A stretch of DNA of 64,000 bases from Planctomycetota bacterium (GTDB taxonomy: Bacteria > Planctomycetota > UBA1135 > GCA-002686595), in contig JAJDEW010000007.1 in assembly GCA_029259595.1 (NCBI GenBank), positions 1 through 64,000 of the forward strand. The letters run 5' to 3'. Position numbers and translations under genes: made by a program. The notes beneath the pieces are model-generated. The model saw nothing but the letters and a program-made list of their open reading frames with translations, searched no databases and was not told the DNA's origin. Position 1 is the first letter of the stretch, and each line of letters begins with the position of its first letter. Shown here piece after piece: positions 27,742 through 36,968 of the stretch.

Positions 27742-29076
27742 TCAGTCGCTCTCGCCGCGCTCGTTCATGGCGCCGAGCTTGCGGCGCAGCGTCGAGCGGT
27801 CGATGCCGAGCGCACGTGCCGCGAGACTTTGGTTGCCGTCACAGGCCGCGAGCGCCTGGCGGATGGCATCCTCCTCGATCGCACGCAGCGTTCGCAGCGT
27901 CGGCGGGACCGGCGTGGCGGACTCTGCCGCGCTGCGGGTGGTTCCGGGCCCGCCGGGCCAGGAGAGCTCGAGGTGCGGGACGTCGACGCGCTCGTCCCCG
28001 GCGAACGAGCGAGCGCTCTGGACGACGTTCTTGAGCTCGCGTACGTTGCCGCGCCAGTCGTGCGCGGCGAGGGCCGTGAGCGCAGCGTTCGTGAAGCCCG
28101 GGTGGCCTTCGTCCAGGAACCCGGCCGCGAGCTCGGGAATGTCCTCACGACGCTCGTTCAAGGGCGGCAGCGTGAACTCGACGCCGCGCAGTCTGTAGTA
28201 GAGGTCCTCGCGCAGCTCCCCGGAGCGGATCATCGCCTCGGGCGGCCGGTTGACCGCCGCGAAGAAGCGCACCGAAACGCGCCGCGAAACGCTGTCGCCG
28301 ACACGCACGACCTCGCCGTCGTCGATCACCCGCAGGAGCTTGGCCTGGTGCTCGATCGGCATCGAGCTGAGCTCGTCGAGGAAAAACACGCCACCGTCCG
28401 CGGCCTCGAGCAGACCCGTGCGGTCCTGAGTCGCACCCGTGAAGGAGCCCTTCTTGTGGCCGAAGAAGTGGCTCTCGAAGAGCTCGGGCGGCGTCGCGGC
28501 ACAGTTGTGCGCGACGAAGGGGCGCTCGGCCAACTTCGAAGCGCTGTGGATCGCGCGGCTCACGACTTCCTTGCCGGTGCCGGTCTGCCCGGTGATCAGG
28601 ATGTTGACGTCGGTGCGGGCCGCCAGCGCGACCAGGTGGCGTACTTCGACCATGGCGCGACTCTTGCCGCGGATCGTGGAGAGCGCAGCGCCGGTGGCCG
28701 CTTCGGTCGCAGCCGGCCGTTGCACGAGCGCCTTGTCGACGGCTTGCAGGATGTTCTCCGGCGTGGCGGGCTTCAGGAGGTAGTTCAGCGCTCCCTGGCG
28801 CACGGCGGCGACGACCGTCTCGACCTCTTCCTGCACCGATACGGCGATGACCGGCAGATCGGGCCAGCGCTGCCCCACGCGCGCGAGCAGCTCCATGCCG
28901 TCGAGCTCGGGCATCTGCAAGTCGGTGATCACGAGATCCGCGAGCCGCGCTTCGAGCGCGAGCAGACCTTCGAGCCCGTTCTCGGCCGTGCGCACCTCGT
29001 GCCCCTCGCCGGTCAGGACGAGCTGCATGTACTTGGCACTGGACGTGTTGTCGTCGACGACGAGGATGGACGCCAA
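27742..29076 (-). CDS. NtrC-type sigma-54-dependent response regulator
   Basis: 444 residues. Receiver domain with Asp52 (VITDLQMPELDG) and Lys102; AAA+ domain with Walker A GQTGTGKE (163-170), the sigma-54 contact loop as GSFTGA (210-215) and FFLDELSS; Fis-type HTH at the C terminus (NQSLAARALGIDRSTLRRKL). It follows the sensor kinase gene by 2 bp. The position between an exosortase and its presumed substrate parallels the PrsK/PrsR regulators of PEP-CTERM loci, so control of the sorted surface protein is likely. Confidence 0.92.
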   Translation of the reverse strand: MASILVVDDNTSSAKYMQLVLTGEGHEVRTAENGLEGLLALEARLADLVITDLQMPELDGMELLARVGQRWPDLPVIAVSVQEEVETVVAAVRQGALNYLLKPATPENILQAVDKALVQRPAATEAATGAALSTIRGKSRAMVEVRHLVALAARTDVNILITGQTGTGKEVVSRAIHSASKLAERPFVAHNCAATPPELFESHFFGHKKGSFTGATQDRTGLLEAADGGVFFLDELSSMPIEHQAKLLRVIDDGEVVRVGDSVSRRVSVRFFAAVNRPPEAMIRSGELREDLYYRLRGVEFTLPPLNERREDIPELAAGFLDEGHPGFTNAALTALAAHDWRGNVRELKNVVQSARSFAGDERVDVPHLELSWPGGPGTTRSAAESATPVPPTLRTLRAIEEDAIRQALAACDGNQSLAARALGIDRSTLRRKLGAMNERGESD

Positions 29077-29078
29077 GA

Positions 29079-30338
29079 TCAGACCTCGCGGAAGGCGGGT
29101 AGGGAGATGCGGAAGGTGCTGCCCGGCGACGCGTGTTCGTTGGGGCCGACCGACAGATGTCCGCCGGCCGCCTCGACGAGCCGGCGTGCGATGTAGAGGC
29201 CCATGCCGTGTCCGTCGGCCTTCGTCGTCTGGCCCGCTCGGAAGATCCGGTTGGCCAGTTCGTTCGAGATGCCGGGACCACGGTCGCTGACCTCGATCCG
29301 AATCGTTTCGACCGGGCCGTGGATCCGCACGACGAGTTCTCCGCGACCCTCCATGGCCTCGACACCGTTCTGGATCAGGTTCGTGAGGATCTCCGCGAGG
29401 ACGCCGGTCGAGACGCCGAGTCGCCCGGCCGTCGCGCGCTCGCCCTCGACGCGGCAGTCGAGTTCGGGGTAGCGCAGCGTCAGATCGGAGAGCGTCTCAT
29501 CGGCCAGCTCGAAGACCTCCGCGCGCGTGAGCGAACTCGGCTGGCCGTTCGAACTCGGGCGCAAGGTCTCGCGCGCCAGGACGTCGAGCTGTTCGATCGA
29601 GCCCGCGAGGCCGCGCAGGGCGGGCGAGTCGAGCCCGGCGCGGGTGAGGTCGCGTTGCAGGAGCGTGCTGAAGCCCTTCATGCTGTGGACGGCATTCTTC
29701 AGCTCGTGACCGAGCCGCGCGTTGCGCTCTCCCAGGACGGCGAGGGCGCGCGCGTCCTCGAGTTCTTGTTCGGTCAACGTCCGCCGGCGTTCTTCCTCAC
29801 CGAGCCGGGTCGTGAGCCGCGCTTGGCGGCCGCCCCAGGAATGGCGAATCCAGGCCGTCGTCGCACCCGCGAGGAGCAGCAACGAACTCTGGATCGAGAG
29901 CGGCCCGAGGACCTCATCGATGCCGAGCGGAAGCTGCTGTCCCCAGATCGCCGCGAAGGCCAGCGTCGCGATGACGAGGATGCCGCGCACCGAGTGGGTC
30001 AGTCCCGACAGGATGATCTCGAACCACAGGCCGGCGAGGAAGAGCGAGTTGGCGGCGCCTCCGCTCCAGTGCGCGAGCAAGGTCCAAGTCGCGATCCCAC
30101 CGAGCGGGGCGGCGACGTGCACGGCGCGGCGCAGCGCGCTCGGCCCCCGCAGGGTGACGAGGAAGGCGACCAGGTTCGCGACCATGGCGACTGCCAGGAG
30201 CGGCGGGCCGCGATGGTCGATCGGCAGCCAGCCCAGCGCGACGTAGCCGAGCAGGGAAGCCTGGAACAGGAAGGTGGCCAGATGGCGCGTTCCCTCGCCC
30301 CGCGCGACCGCGGGGGTCTTGGCGTTGGACCCCGACAT
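29079..30338 (-). CDS. Membrane-bound sensor histidine kinase
   Basis: 419 residues from ATG 30338. About six membrane helices occupy residues 20-165, with little outside the membrane, suggesting sensing within the membrane. A coiled-coil leads to the H box GHELKN (His211), and the ATPase domain has LIQNGVEAM (N box), DRGPGIS and HGMGLYIA. It is the cognate partner of the sigma-54 response regulator encoded directly downstream. Confidence 0.9.
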   Translation of the reverse strand: MSGSNAKTPAVARGEGTRHLATFLFQASLLGYVALGWLPIDHRGPPLLAVAMVANLVAFLVTLRGPSALRRAVHVAAPLGGIATWTLLAHWSGGAANSLFLAGLWFEIILSGLTHSVRGILVIATLAFAAIWGQQLPLGIDEVLGPLSIQSSLLLLAGATTAWIRHSWGGRQARLTTRLGEEERRRTLTEQELEDARALAVLGERNARLGHELKNAVHSMKGFSTLLQRDLTRAGLDSPALRGLAGSIEQLDVLARETLRPSSNGQPSSLTRAEVFELADETLSDLTLRYPELDCRVEGERATAGRLGVSTGVLAEILTNLIQNGVEAMEGRGELVVRIHGPVETIRIEVSDRGPGISNELANRIFRAGQTTKADGHGMGLYIARRLVEAAGGHLSVGPNEHASPGSTFRISLPAFREV

Positions 30339-30546
30339 GCTCCGTTTGCTGCTTCGCGCGACCTCCCGGCTACCTTGGCACGATTCCACGGTGCAGGCAA
30401 CGGCGGGGGCGGGGCGCGGGCTCGCTTCGCGGGTGCTTGCGGTCGGGCCCGGCGTCCTGGGCCGGGCGAACACGAAAAAAGCGACGCGCCCCGGACCAAG
30501 CCGAAGCGCGCCGCTCATACGCGGGATCCCGAAGGATCTCGTTCGC

Positions 30547-31272
30547 TCAGACCGCGGTCGCTTCCGTCATGCTGCGACGCACGACGAGGAACGCACCACC
30601 GATCAGGAGAAGAGCAGTCATGATGATGAGGCCCCACTCGGAAACCGTGGGGACGGCCCCGCCGCCGCCACCCTCGTACACGATGGTGAGGGTGCTGGGC
30701 GCGGGGTAGGTCGCGTCGATCGTGTCGGCTGCGTCGTCGAAGCTCTCGAAGAGCTCGATGTACAGCGTGTTGTCGCCGAGGACCGGGATGTCGGCGATGC
30801 CGTTGTCGGACAGGTCGATGATGCCGGCGCTCGTGAAGAAGGACGTACCGGCAAAGTCATTGCCGACGCCGATCGTCAGGAAGAGGCCGGAGCCGTCCTG
30901 ATCGGAGCCGTCGAAGTACATGACGGCCTCGGAGAGCCAGCTACCGCCTTGCGTGGCGACCGTGGCGTCCCAGCCGATGCCCGTCATCGACGAGCCCGCG
31001 GGCAGCGGGACGTTGAGGACCATGTTGCTGGCGTCGCCTTGGGAGTCCCAGCTCTCGGAGCCGGCGATGTCGAGGACGAGCGTCGTGGCGCCGCCGACGG
31101 TGGTCTGGCTGAGAATCGTGGGCGTGACGACCACGGTTCCGCCACCTTCGGGCGAGGTGGGCGCGGCGGAGGTCGCGCTGAACGCCGGTCCGCTGGTGGA
31201 GCTCTTCTGAGCTTCCGAGACCGTGGCGAACCCGACGAATGCCGCGAGGGCGAGGGCGAGATTTTTCTTCAT
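30547..31272 (-). CDS. Secreted IPTL-CTERM-type protein, probable exosortase H substrate
   Basis: 241 residues from ATG 31272 with a signal peptide (LALALAAFVGFATVSEAQ). The mature region is Ser/Gly/Asp-rich and beta-like (VVTPTILSQTTV, TLVLDIAGSESWDS). The C-terminal tripartite signal is VPTVSEWG (207-214), a hydrophobic helix, and Arg-Arg, matching the IPTLxxWG-CTERM type. XrtH is encoded nearby on the same strand. By inference it is exported, cut at the motif and attached to the cell surface. The body has no recognised enzyme domain. Confidence 0.85.
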   Translation of the reverse strand: MKKNLALALAAFVGFATVSEAQKSSTSGPAFSATSAAPTSPEGGGTVVVTPTILSQTTVGGATTLVLDIAGSESWDSQGDASNMVLNVPLPAGSSMTGIGWDATVATQGGSWLSEAVMYFDGSDQDGSGLFLTIGVGNDFAGTSFFTSAGIIDLSDNGIADIPVLGDNTLYIELFESFDDAADTIDATYPAPSTLTIVYEGGGGGAVPTVSEWGLIIMTALLLIGGAFLVVRRSMTEATAV

Positions 31273-31951
31273 GACCTGATGTTGTTCTCTTCGTGTCAGC
31301 GTCCTCGGTGGGCCTCGCGGGCCCGGGAACGCGCTTTGGATCGATGGGGTGGAAGAGCCGGGCTCGAGACGAACACCACGCTCTTCGCGCCCTCGAAGAG
31401 AGCAAGGCCTGTGCCGGAGCCCGAACAGATTTCCTAAGTCCTGCTCCGGAAGGAGTTTCCGTCCAGGGGACGCGCTCGACGCCGGCCCTCGGCTCGAGCC
31501 GGAGTGGAGCAAAATGCACCAAGCACGCACGGTGGGGTCCCAGCCGGCATCATAAGGTGTTGTCGCAAGAAGGCTTAGAGCCTCTGTTGCAGTTCGCCCC
31601 ACGGATCGGATCGAAGCGCATCTCCTGGGTGCATGTTGCGCCACCCCCGATCGGATCCTCCCGGCTGGGCCCCGTCTGGGGCCGTTCTCGGGTCCTGGTT
31701 CGCGCCGGAAACGGGGCTCGGCCGCGTCCATGGCACGAGGGACGGGTGCCCAAGCGAGACCTCGAGCGCACGTGTCGGGCTGCGGGGATCGGCCAGCAGA
31801 GCGCAGGGATCTCCGGTGATCGCTGGCAAGCGGCTCGCTGTCGGGACACGGGTCGTGGGGTCGGAGACGTAGCGCGCCCTGGCGATCGCGCTAAACTGTA
31901 GCCTTACACGCGTACGCGCCGCGACCGCTCGCGGAGGAGCTGGGGGTCGTC
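31273..31951. other. Gene-free region of about 680 bp
   Basis: Lies between divergent genes: the IPTL-CTERM protein (leftward) and the TPR lipoprotein (rightward). Open frames here have arbitrary composition and no domain signal on either strand. The sigma-54 regulator next door made a -24/-12 promoter worth looking for, but none with correct spacing was found. The only clear signal is the GGAGGAG ribosome-binding site at its right end. Confidence 0.45.
31933..31939 (+). promoter_or_regulatory. Strong ribosome-binding site without a standard start behind it
   Basis: GGAGGAG at 31933-31939 is the best Shine-Dalgarno sequence nearby, yet no ATG, GTG or TTG follows at normal distance in the TPR frame. 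An in-frame ATT lies 12 nt on at 31952, and the first usual start is TTG at 32006. Confidence 0.5.
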
Positions 31952-32005
31952 ATTTCACATTCGTCATCCATCGCCGCACCCATCGCGCCCGTTCGTCCGT
32001 GGCCG

Positions 32006-33475
32006 TTGGCCGCCTGCGTTGTGGGGGTGGCCCTGGGACTCGCGGGTTGTGGCGAGTCCCTCGATCCGGCCCAGGGCGCAGAAGGCCTGGGTCGAACCCC
32101 GGAGCCGCTCGGCTCCGGGCTCGCGGGCCGCGCGCCCGCTCTGGGAGATCTGTCCGAGCTCGCGCCCGAGGCGCGCGAACTCCTGGAAGCGGCCGCTGCC
32201 GGGGTCGATCGCGATCCTGGCCGTTCCGAGGCTTGGAGGCAGCTCGGGATGGCCTTGCACGCCTACCGCCGCTTCGGCCTGGCAGCCGACGCCTACGCGC
32301 AGAGCCTGGCGCGCGTTGCGGACGATGCTCGCACGCAGCACTGCGCGGGGCTCGTGTTCGAACAACTCGGGCGCGAAGACGAAGCCCGCCAGGCGTTCGA
32401 GGCCGCCGCGCGAATCGCGCCGTCCTATCCGCCGGCCTACTGGCGGCTCGCGCTCCTGCAGCTTGGCGCCGGCGAGCCCCAGGCCGCCGAGGCGTCCTTG
32501 GTCCGCGCCTTGGAGGTGGCCCCCTTCGACGCCGCCGCCAACGTCACGCTGGCGCGCGTGCACCTGCAGAGCGGACGCGAGGCCGCGGCGGTCGACGTCC
32601 TCGAGGCCCATCTCGAACGCAACCCGCGCGACGACAACGCCCGCTACCTCCTGGGGACGGCCCTGCGCGCGGTCGGGCGAGCGCAAGAAGCGGCGCGTGC
32701 CCTGGCGGCGGGCAAGGGGGGCGAGGCCCTGCGGGACGACCCGTGGGAGCGCGAGGTCCTGGCCTTGCGCAAGGGCTACCGGACCGACTTCCTGCGCGCG
32801 CTCGAGCGGCTCGAGCAGGGCCAGGTCGACGAGGCGGCGCGCGCGCTCGAGGACCTGTTCCGACGCGAACCCGAGGACACGCTCATCCACATCGCGCTGC
32901 ATCGGGCCTACCGTCGACGGGGAGAACTCGACCGCGCGATCGACCTCTTGCTCGAGGCGCGGCGGCTCGAGCCTTTGCAGGACACGGTGCATCTGCATCT
33001 GGCCGGGACCCTGCAGGAAAAGGCACACGCCGACGGTGCGGTGGACAGAAGTCTGCTGGCCCTCGCGTTGAAGAGCATCGAGACCGCCTGCGAGCTGAGC
33101 CCGAGCTATGCCACGGCCCATGCGCTGCACGGCGACGTGCTCTTGGATCTCGGCCGCGAGCCTGAGGCGGTCGCGGCTTGGGTGCGCGCGGCGGACTTCG
33201 AACGCACCAATCCCCTGTGGTTCGAGAAGGCCTCGCTCGGCCTCTGTCGCCTGGGCCGTTGGGCCGACGCGGTGCCCTACCTCGAGCAGCTCGACGTCCT
33301 GCGTCCCGACGCGCCGGCGACCTTGCTCTACCTTTCCGCGGCGCTCGCGAACTCGGGCCGGCTCGAAGAGGCGGCGCGACCGCTCGAGCGCGCGCGCGAG
33401 CTCGCGCCCGAGGATGCGACCATCCGCCAGGCGGTCGTCGACCTGCGCGAGAAGCGCCGGGAGGCAGGCGGGTGA
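32006..33475 (+). CDS. TPR-repeat lipoprotein
   Basis: 489 residues from TTG 32006. This start keeps the lipobox LAGC but gives a signal peptide without basic residues; beginning at the in-frame ATT 31952, behind a strong GGAGGAG, would add a stretch containing Arg, so the start is uncertain. From residue 50 on there are about ten TPR-like helix pairs (AWRQLGMALHAYRRFGLAADAY, PPAYWRLALLQLGAGEPQAA). Its stop overlaps the GTG of the UnbV protein gene (GTGA). TPR plus ASPIC/UnbV pairs are frequent in planctomycetes; an extracytoplasmic scaffold is inferred. Confidence 0.85.
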   Translation: MAACVVGVALGLAGCGESLDPAQGAEGLGRTPEPLGSGLAGRAPALGDLSELAPEARELLEAAAAGVDRDPGRSEAWRQLGMALHAYRRFGLAADAYAQSLARVADDARTQHCAGLVFEQLGREDEARQAFEAAARIAPSYPPAYWRLALLQLGAGEPQAAEASLVRALEVAPFDAAANVTLARVHLQSGREAAAVDVLEAHLERNPRDDNARYLLGTALRAVGRAQEAARALAAGKGGEALRDDPWEREVLALRKGYRTDFLRALERLEQGQVDEAARALEDLFRREPEDTLIHIALHRAYRRRGELDRAIDLLLEARRLEPLQDTVHLHLAGTLQEKAHADGAVDRSLLALALKSIETACELSPSYATAHALHGDVLLDLGREPEAVAAWVRAADFERTNPLWFEKASLGLCRLGRWADAVPYLEQLDVLRPDAPATLLYLSAALANSGRLEEAARPLERARELAPEDATIRQAVVDLREKRREAGG

Positions 33476-35160
33476 GGGCTCCGAGCCGGGCGGGCGCGCT
33501 CATGGCGGCGAGCCTTGCGGCCTGCTCTCCGACCGAGAGTGGTGCATCGCAGCCCGAATCCGGGAGCGTCCTGGCGCAGTCCAGCGCGCCAGAGCCGTGG
33601 TTCGTCGAGGTCCGCACGGCCTGGGGAGTCGAGTTCGTGCACCGCTCGGGTCATCGCGACGCCTACTACATTCCCGAGATCGTCGCCGGAGGCGTGGCAC
33701 TCGTCGACCTGGAGAACGACGGTGACCTCGATCTCTATCTCGTTCAATCCGATTCGTTGTCGGCCCCGCGTTCCGAATGCGAAGGCAATCGCTTGTATCG
33801 CAATGCAGGCGGCGCCAGCTTCGAGGATGTGACGGACGCGAGCGGGGCCGACGACCGCGGCTACGGAATCGGTGTGGCGACCGGCGACGTCGACAATGAC
33901 GGGCTCACCGACCTCTACGTCACGAACGTCGGGGCCAACGTACTGCTCGTGAATCGCGGCGACGCGACCTTCGCCGACACCACCACCGCCGCCGGGGTAG
34001 GGGACCTTGGCTTCGGAGCCAGCGCGGTCTTCTTCGACTTCGACGTGGACGGTGATCTCGACCTGTGGGTGACGAACTACCTGGTCTGGAGCGTCGCGAC
34101 CGAGAAGGCTTGCTTCAACGGACTGGGCCAGCGGGATTACTGCGCACCGGCCCTCTACAACGCGCCGGCGGTGGACGTCCTGTATCGCAACGACGGCGAC
34201 GGCCGCTTCACGGACATCAGCGCAGCCGCGGGGCTCGGGCGCGTCATCGGCACCGGACTGGGCGTCGTCAGCGCAGACTTCACGGCCGACGGTCGTCCGG
34301 ACATCTTCGTGGCGAACGACGGTCGCCCGGACCAGCTGTGGGTCAACCGCGGGGACGGGCGCTTCGAGGACCAGGGCCTGCTCCTGGGCTGCGCCATGGA
34401 CCAGGACGGCAAGCCCAAGGCCGGCATGGGCGTCGCGGTGGCCGACCTCGACGAGGACGGGCACCCCGATCTTCTGGTCTGCAACTTGCGTGGCGAGTCC
34501 GACTCGCTCTTCCTGAACGACGGGAGCTCGTTTCGAGACGCGACCGGCCGCTTCGGACTCGGTACGACCAGCCGCACCTTCACACGCTTCGGCACGGGCT
34601 TCGTCGATTTTGACAACGACGGGCGCTTGGACCTCTACCAGGCCTCCGGGCGCGTTGCGAACGACGTCGACGGCCACGGCACGCCGGATTCCTTGGCCGA
34701 GCCGAACTTGCTCTTTCGCGGGATGGCCGGGGGGCGCTTCGAAGAGTCGCACCCGCGCGGTGGGACCGCCGGCTTGCTCGTGCACACGAGCCGTGGCGTC
34801 GCCTTCGGCGACCTCGACGGTGACGGTGGCGTGGATCTCGTCGTCGCAAACAAGGACGCCGCACCGTACGTCCTGCGCAACGTTCACCCCCGGCGCGGTC
34901 ACTGGCTCTCCGTGCGCGTGCTCGATGAACACGGACGCGACGCGCTCGGAGCGACCGTTCACTTGCAGGACGGCGACCGCACCCTGCGCCGCGAGGTCCG
35001 ATCGGGCTACAGCTACTGCTCGGCCAGCGACCCCCGCGTCCACTTCGGCCTCGGGGACACGCCGGCCGTGGACGAGCTCGAGGTGCGCTGGCTCGACGGC
35101 GCGCGAACCCGCCACCCCGTTCCCGGCGTCGATCGTGTGATGGTCGTCCGTCGGGACTGA
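33472..35160 (+). CDS. FG-GAP/VCBS-repeat lipoprotein with ASPIC/UnbV domain
   Basis: 562 residues from GTG 33472, overlapping the TPR gene. A short lipoprotein signal ends at LAAC. The core is a propeller of FG-GAP/VCBS repeats with calcium-site phrases such as DLENDGDLDLYLV, DVDNDGLTDLYVT, DFDVDGDLDLWVT and DLDEDGHPDLLVC. The C-terminal ASPIC/UnbV (CRTAC1-type) domain includes HWLSVRVLDEHGRDALGATVHL and SGYSYCSASDPRVHFGLG. It is probably an extracellular or outer-membrane-facing binding protein working with its TPR partner. Confidence 0.9.
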   Translation: MRAPSRAGALMAASLAACSPTESGASQPESGSVLAQSSAPEPWFVEVRTAWGVEFVHRSGHRDAYYIPEIVAGGVALVDLENDGDLDLYLVQSDSLSAPRSECEGNRLYRNAGGASFEDVTDASGADDRGYGIGVATGDVDNDGLTDLYVTNVGANVLLVNRGDATFADTTTAAGVGDLGFGASAVFFDFDVDGDLDLWVTNYLVWSVATEKACFNGLGQRDYCAPALYNAPAVDVLYRNDGDGRFTDISAAAGLGRVIGTGLGVVSADFTADGRPDIFVANDGRPDQLWVNRGDGRFEDQGLLLGCAMDQDGKPKAGMGVAVADLDEDGHPDLLVCNLRGESDSLFLNDGSSFRDATGRFGLGTTSRTFTRFGTGFVDFDNDGRLDLYQASGRVANDVDGHGTPDSLAEPNLLFRGMAGGRFEESHPRGGTAGLLVHTSRGVAFGDLDGDGGVDLVVANKDAAPYVLRNVHPRRGHWLSVRVLDEHGRDALGATVHLQDGDRTLRREVRSGYSYCSASDPRVHFGLGDTPAVDELEVRWLDGARTRHPVPGVDRVMVVRRD

Positions 35161-35232
35161 CGTTGCGGTGCGCGGGAGGGCGAGCCGGCCGTCCGCATCC
35201 GCGGCACCGTCACGTTCGGGGCAGGTCCGAGT

Positions 35233-36717
35233 TCAAAAGGTGCCGATCGTGATGTCGATGGCGTTGGTCAGCTGCAACTCGAAGGGGGCAGTTCGAACCG
35301 TCGCGCCCTGGGCGTTCAAGACCTTGCCGATCAGGATGCAGTCGTTCGGGATTCCTACGGCGTGAGTGCCGACGGCGACGTCGGAGGTGGAGAAGGGCGG
35401 AACGCACAGCAGCTCGCCGACGCTGAAGACGAGGCCGGAGGTGGGCCCGTTCGTGCTGAAGGCCACGACGCTCGCCGTGGCGCCCGGGGTCGCGACGTCG
35501 ACCTGGCTGTGGAAGTCGAATCCGATCACGGGCGGGGTCACCGGGAAGAAGCTGGCCGGATTGATTCCGCTTCCGTTGCGGAACACGGTCGCCGCCTGCG
35601 CGGACCGATCGCACACGCCGGAGGGGTTGGCCAGGGCTGCTTGCAGGGCGGAAGCCGTGATCGGCGTTCCGCTGTTGCTGCCCGAACCCGACGTCGAGCA
35701 GCCGCCATTCGTGTGGATGCCGATCGCGACGCCCTGCTCTTCCCAGATCACCGGCGAGCCCGAGTTCCCGCCGGTCGTGTCCGTCTGATAGTTCAGGTTC
35801 GTGCCCGTTCCGACCAGGGGGCCCGTGTGCGTCTGCTGGATCTGGTTGAACGTCAAGTTCGGCGAACTGTCGGTGCCGTAGCCGGTGATCCGGATCGTCC
35901 TGCCGCCCGGTCCCGGCGGTGTGGCGAGCGCAAATCCGGCGCCATAGGTCTCGTAGGGCGTGAGGCCCGTGTTGCTGTTCGCGAAGACGCCGAAGTACTG
36001 CCAGTCGTCGCTCGCGTTTTCGAACTGGTACGAGCTGCCGTCGACCGCGTACTGGTCCTGCGGCGGCGGGGCGATCACGCTGCCACCGGCGCTCGACATG
36101 GGCACGTTGAACTGGAGCACCGAACCCCCGCCTCCGGAGCAGTGTCCGGCCGACAGGAAGCACTTGCCGCAGTCGTCCAGCATCCAGGCGGTGCAGCCGA
36201 TCGGCATGAGGCGCGCGACGCGGTTGTCGAAGGACGGTTGGCGATCGTCCAGCGGACCGCACTGGGTCTCCTGAGGAGACGCGGCCGTGCCGACTTCCAG
36301 CGCACGCAGGACGAGGCGGTTGTCGCCGGTCCCCGGGGCCGCGAGGACCTCGACCAGGAGCGAGTCGCCGTTGAAGTAGGCGGTGCGACGCTCCCACTGC
36401 GCGACGTGGCGGGCGTCGAGGACCTGCTCCGCCGCGTCGAGCAGGGACGTCACGCGCAGCAGGGACTCCCGGCCGCTGCCAAGCCTTCCGGCCAGTTGCA
36501 CGTCGGCGAAGTGCAGCGCGAGCGTGCTCGCACCGTCGTGAACGACGAGGAAGGAGAGGACGGCCTCCCGTTCGTCGGATCCGCTCAAGCCGTCGTTGGC
36601 GACGGTCCCGGAGTCCAGCGCCCAGTCGACCAGCGTGGTGGGCGTCGTTCCCTGCGCGACCAGGGGCATGGACAGGGCGAGCGAAGCGAGCACAGCTCCG
36701 GATCGTGACAAGCTCAT
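35233..36717 (-). CDS. Secreted trypsin-like serine protease with DITIGTF C-terminal domain
   Basis: 494 residues with a signal peptide (AVLASLALSMPLVAQ). A beta-rich N-terminal region precedes the peptidase: His in FLSAGHC, Asp in DDWQYFGV and Ser in GGNSGSPV, the S1 triad in order. Paired cysteines (CTAW, CGKC, CSTS) suggest disulfides. From ATVFRNGSGIN to the end (NAIDITIGTF) is the domain also found on the propeller protein at 8003-9451. The active domain plus shared tail suggests an exported enzyme held or sorted by that tail. It converges on the UnbV gene. Confidence 0.82.
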   Translation of the reverse strand: MSLSRSGAVLASLALSMPLVAQGTTPTTLVDWALDSGTVANDGLSGSDEREAVLSFLVVHDGASTLALHFADVQLAGRLGSGRESLLRVTSLLDAAEQVLDARHVAQWERRTAYFNGDSLLVEVLAAPGTGDNRLVLRALEVGTAASPQETQCGPLDDRQPSFDNRVARLMPIGCTAWMLDDCGKCFLSAGHCSGGGGSVLQFNVPMSSAGGSVIAPPPQDQYAVDGSSYQFENASDDWQYFGVFANSNTGLTPYETYGAGFALATPPGPGGRTIRITGYGTDSSPNLTFNQIQQTHTGPLVGTGTNLNYQTDTTGGNSGSPVIWEEQGVAIGIHTNGGCSTSGSGSNSGTPITASALQAALANPSGVCDRSAQAATVFRNGSGINPASFFPVTPPVIGFDFHSQVDVATPGATASVVAFSTNGPTSGLVFSVGELLCVPPFSTSDVAVGTHAVGIPNDCILIGKVLNAQGATVRTAPFELQLTNAIDITIGTF

Positions 36718-36968
36718 CGCGGCAACCTGGGAAAGCGAGGGGTGTAGTGGACGTAGGGAACTCGAGCCGAGTCGAGCGCCAGCATAGGGGGGGAGGGCCG
36801 GATGCGAAACCCGCTACGGTCCCACGCTGGCGAGGGCAGGGTCCTGCGGGAGCCTTTCGGGAGGCGCGCAGGGCGAAGGCTCTTCCGACAGATGCCGGGT
36901 CGCACGTCGCAGCTCGTTCTCATCTGCGGGATGGTCGCGGTCCGACCGCGCATTCTCGGCCACCCGAA

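Noticed and set aside
31293-31901. 202-codon open frame between the IPTL-CTERM and TPR genes
   Set aside because: Composition is rich in Arg/Gly/Ser/Trp with no domain or homologue-like pattern and no ribosome-binding site. Likely non-coding.
31273-31951. Sigma-54 promoter before the IPTL-CTERM gene
   Set aside because: Candidate GG and GC dinucleotides were found on the minus strand near 31590, but their spacing is 10 rather than 12, so no -24/-12 promoter is claimed.
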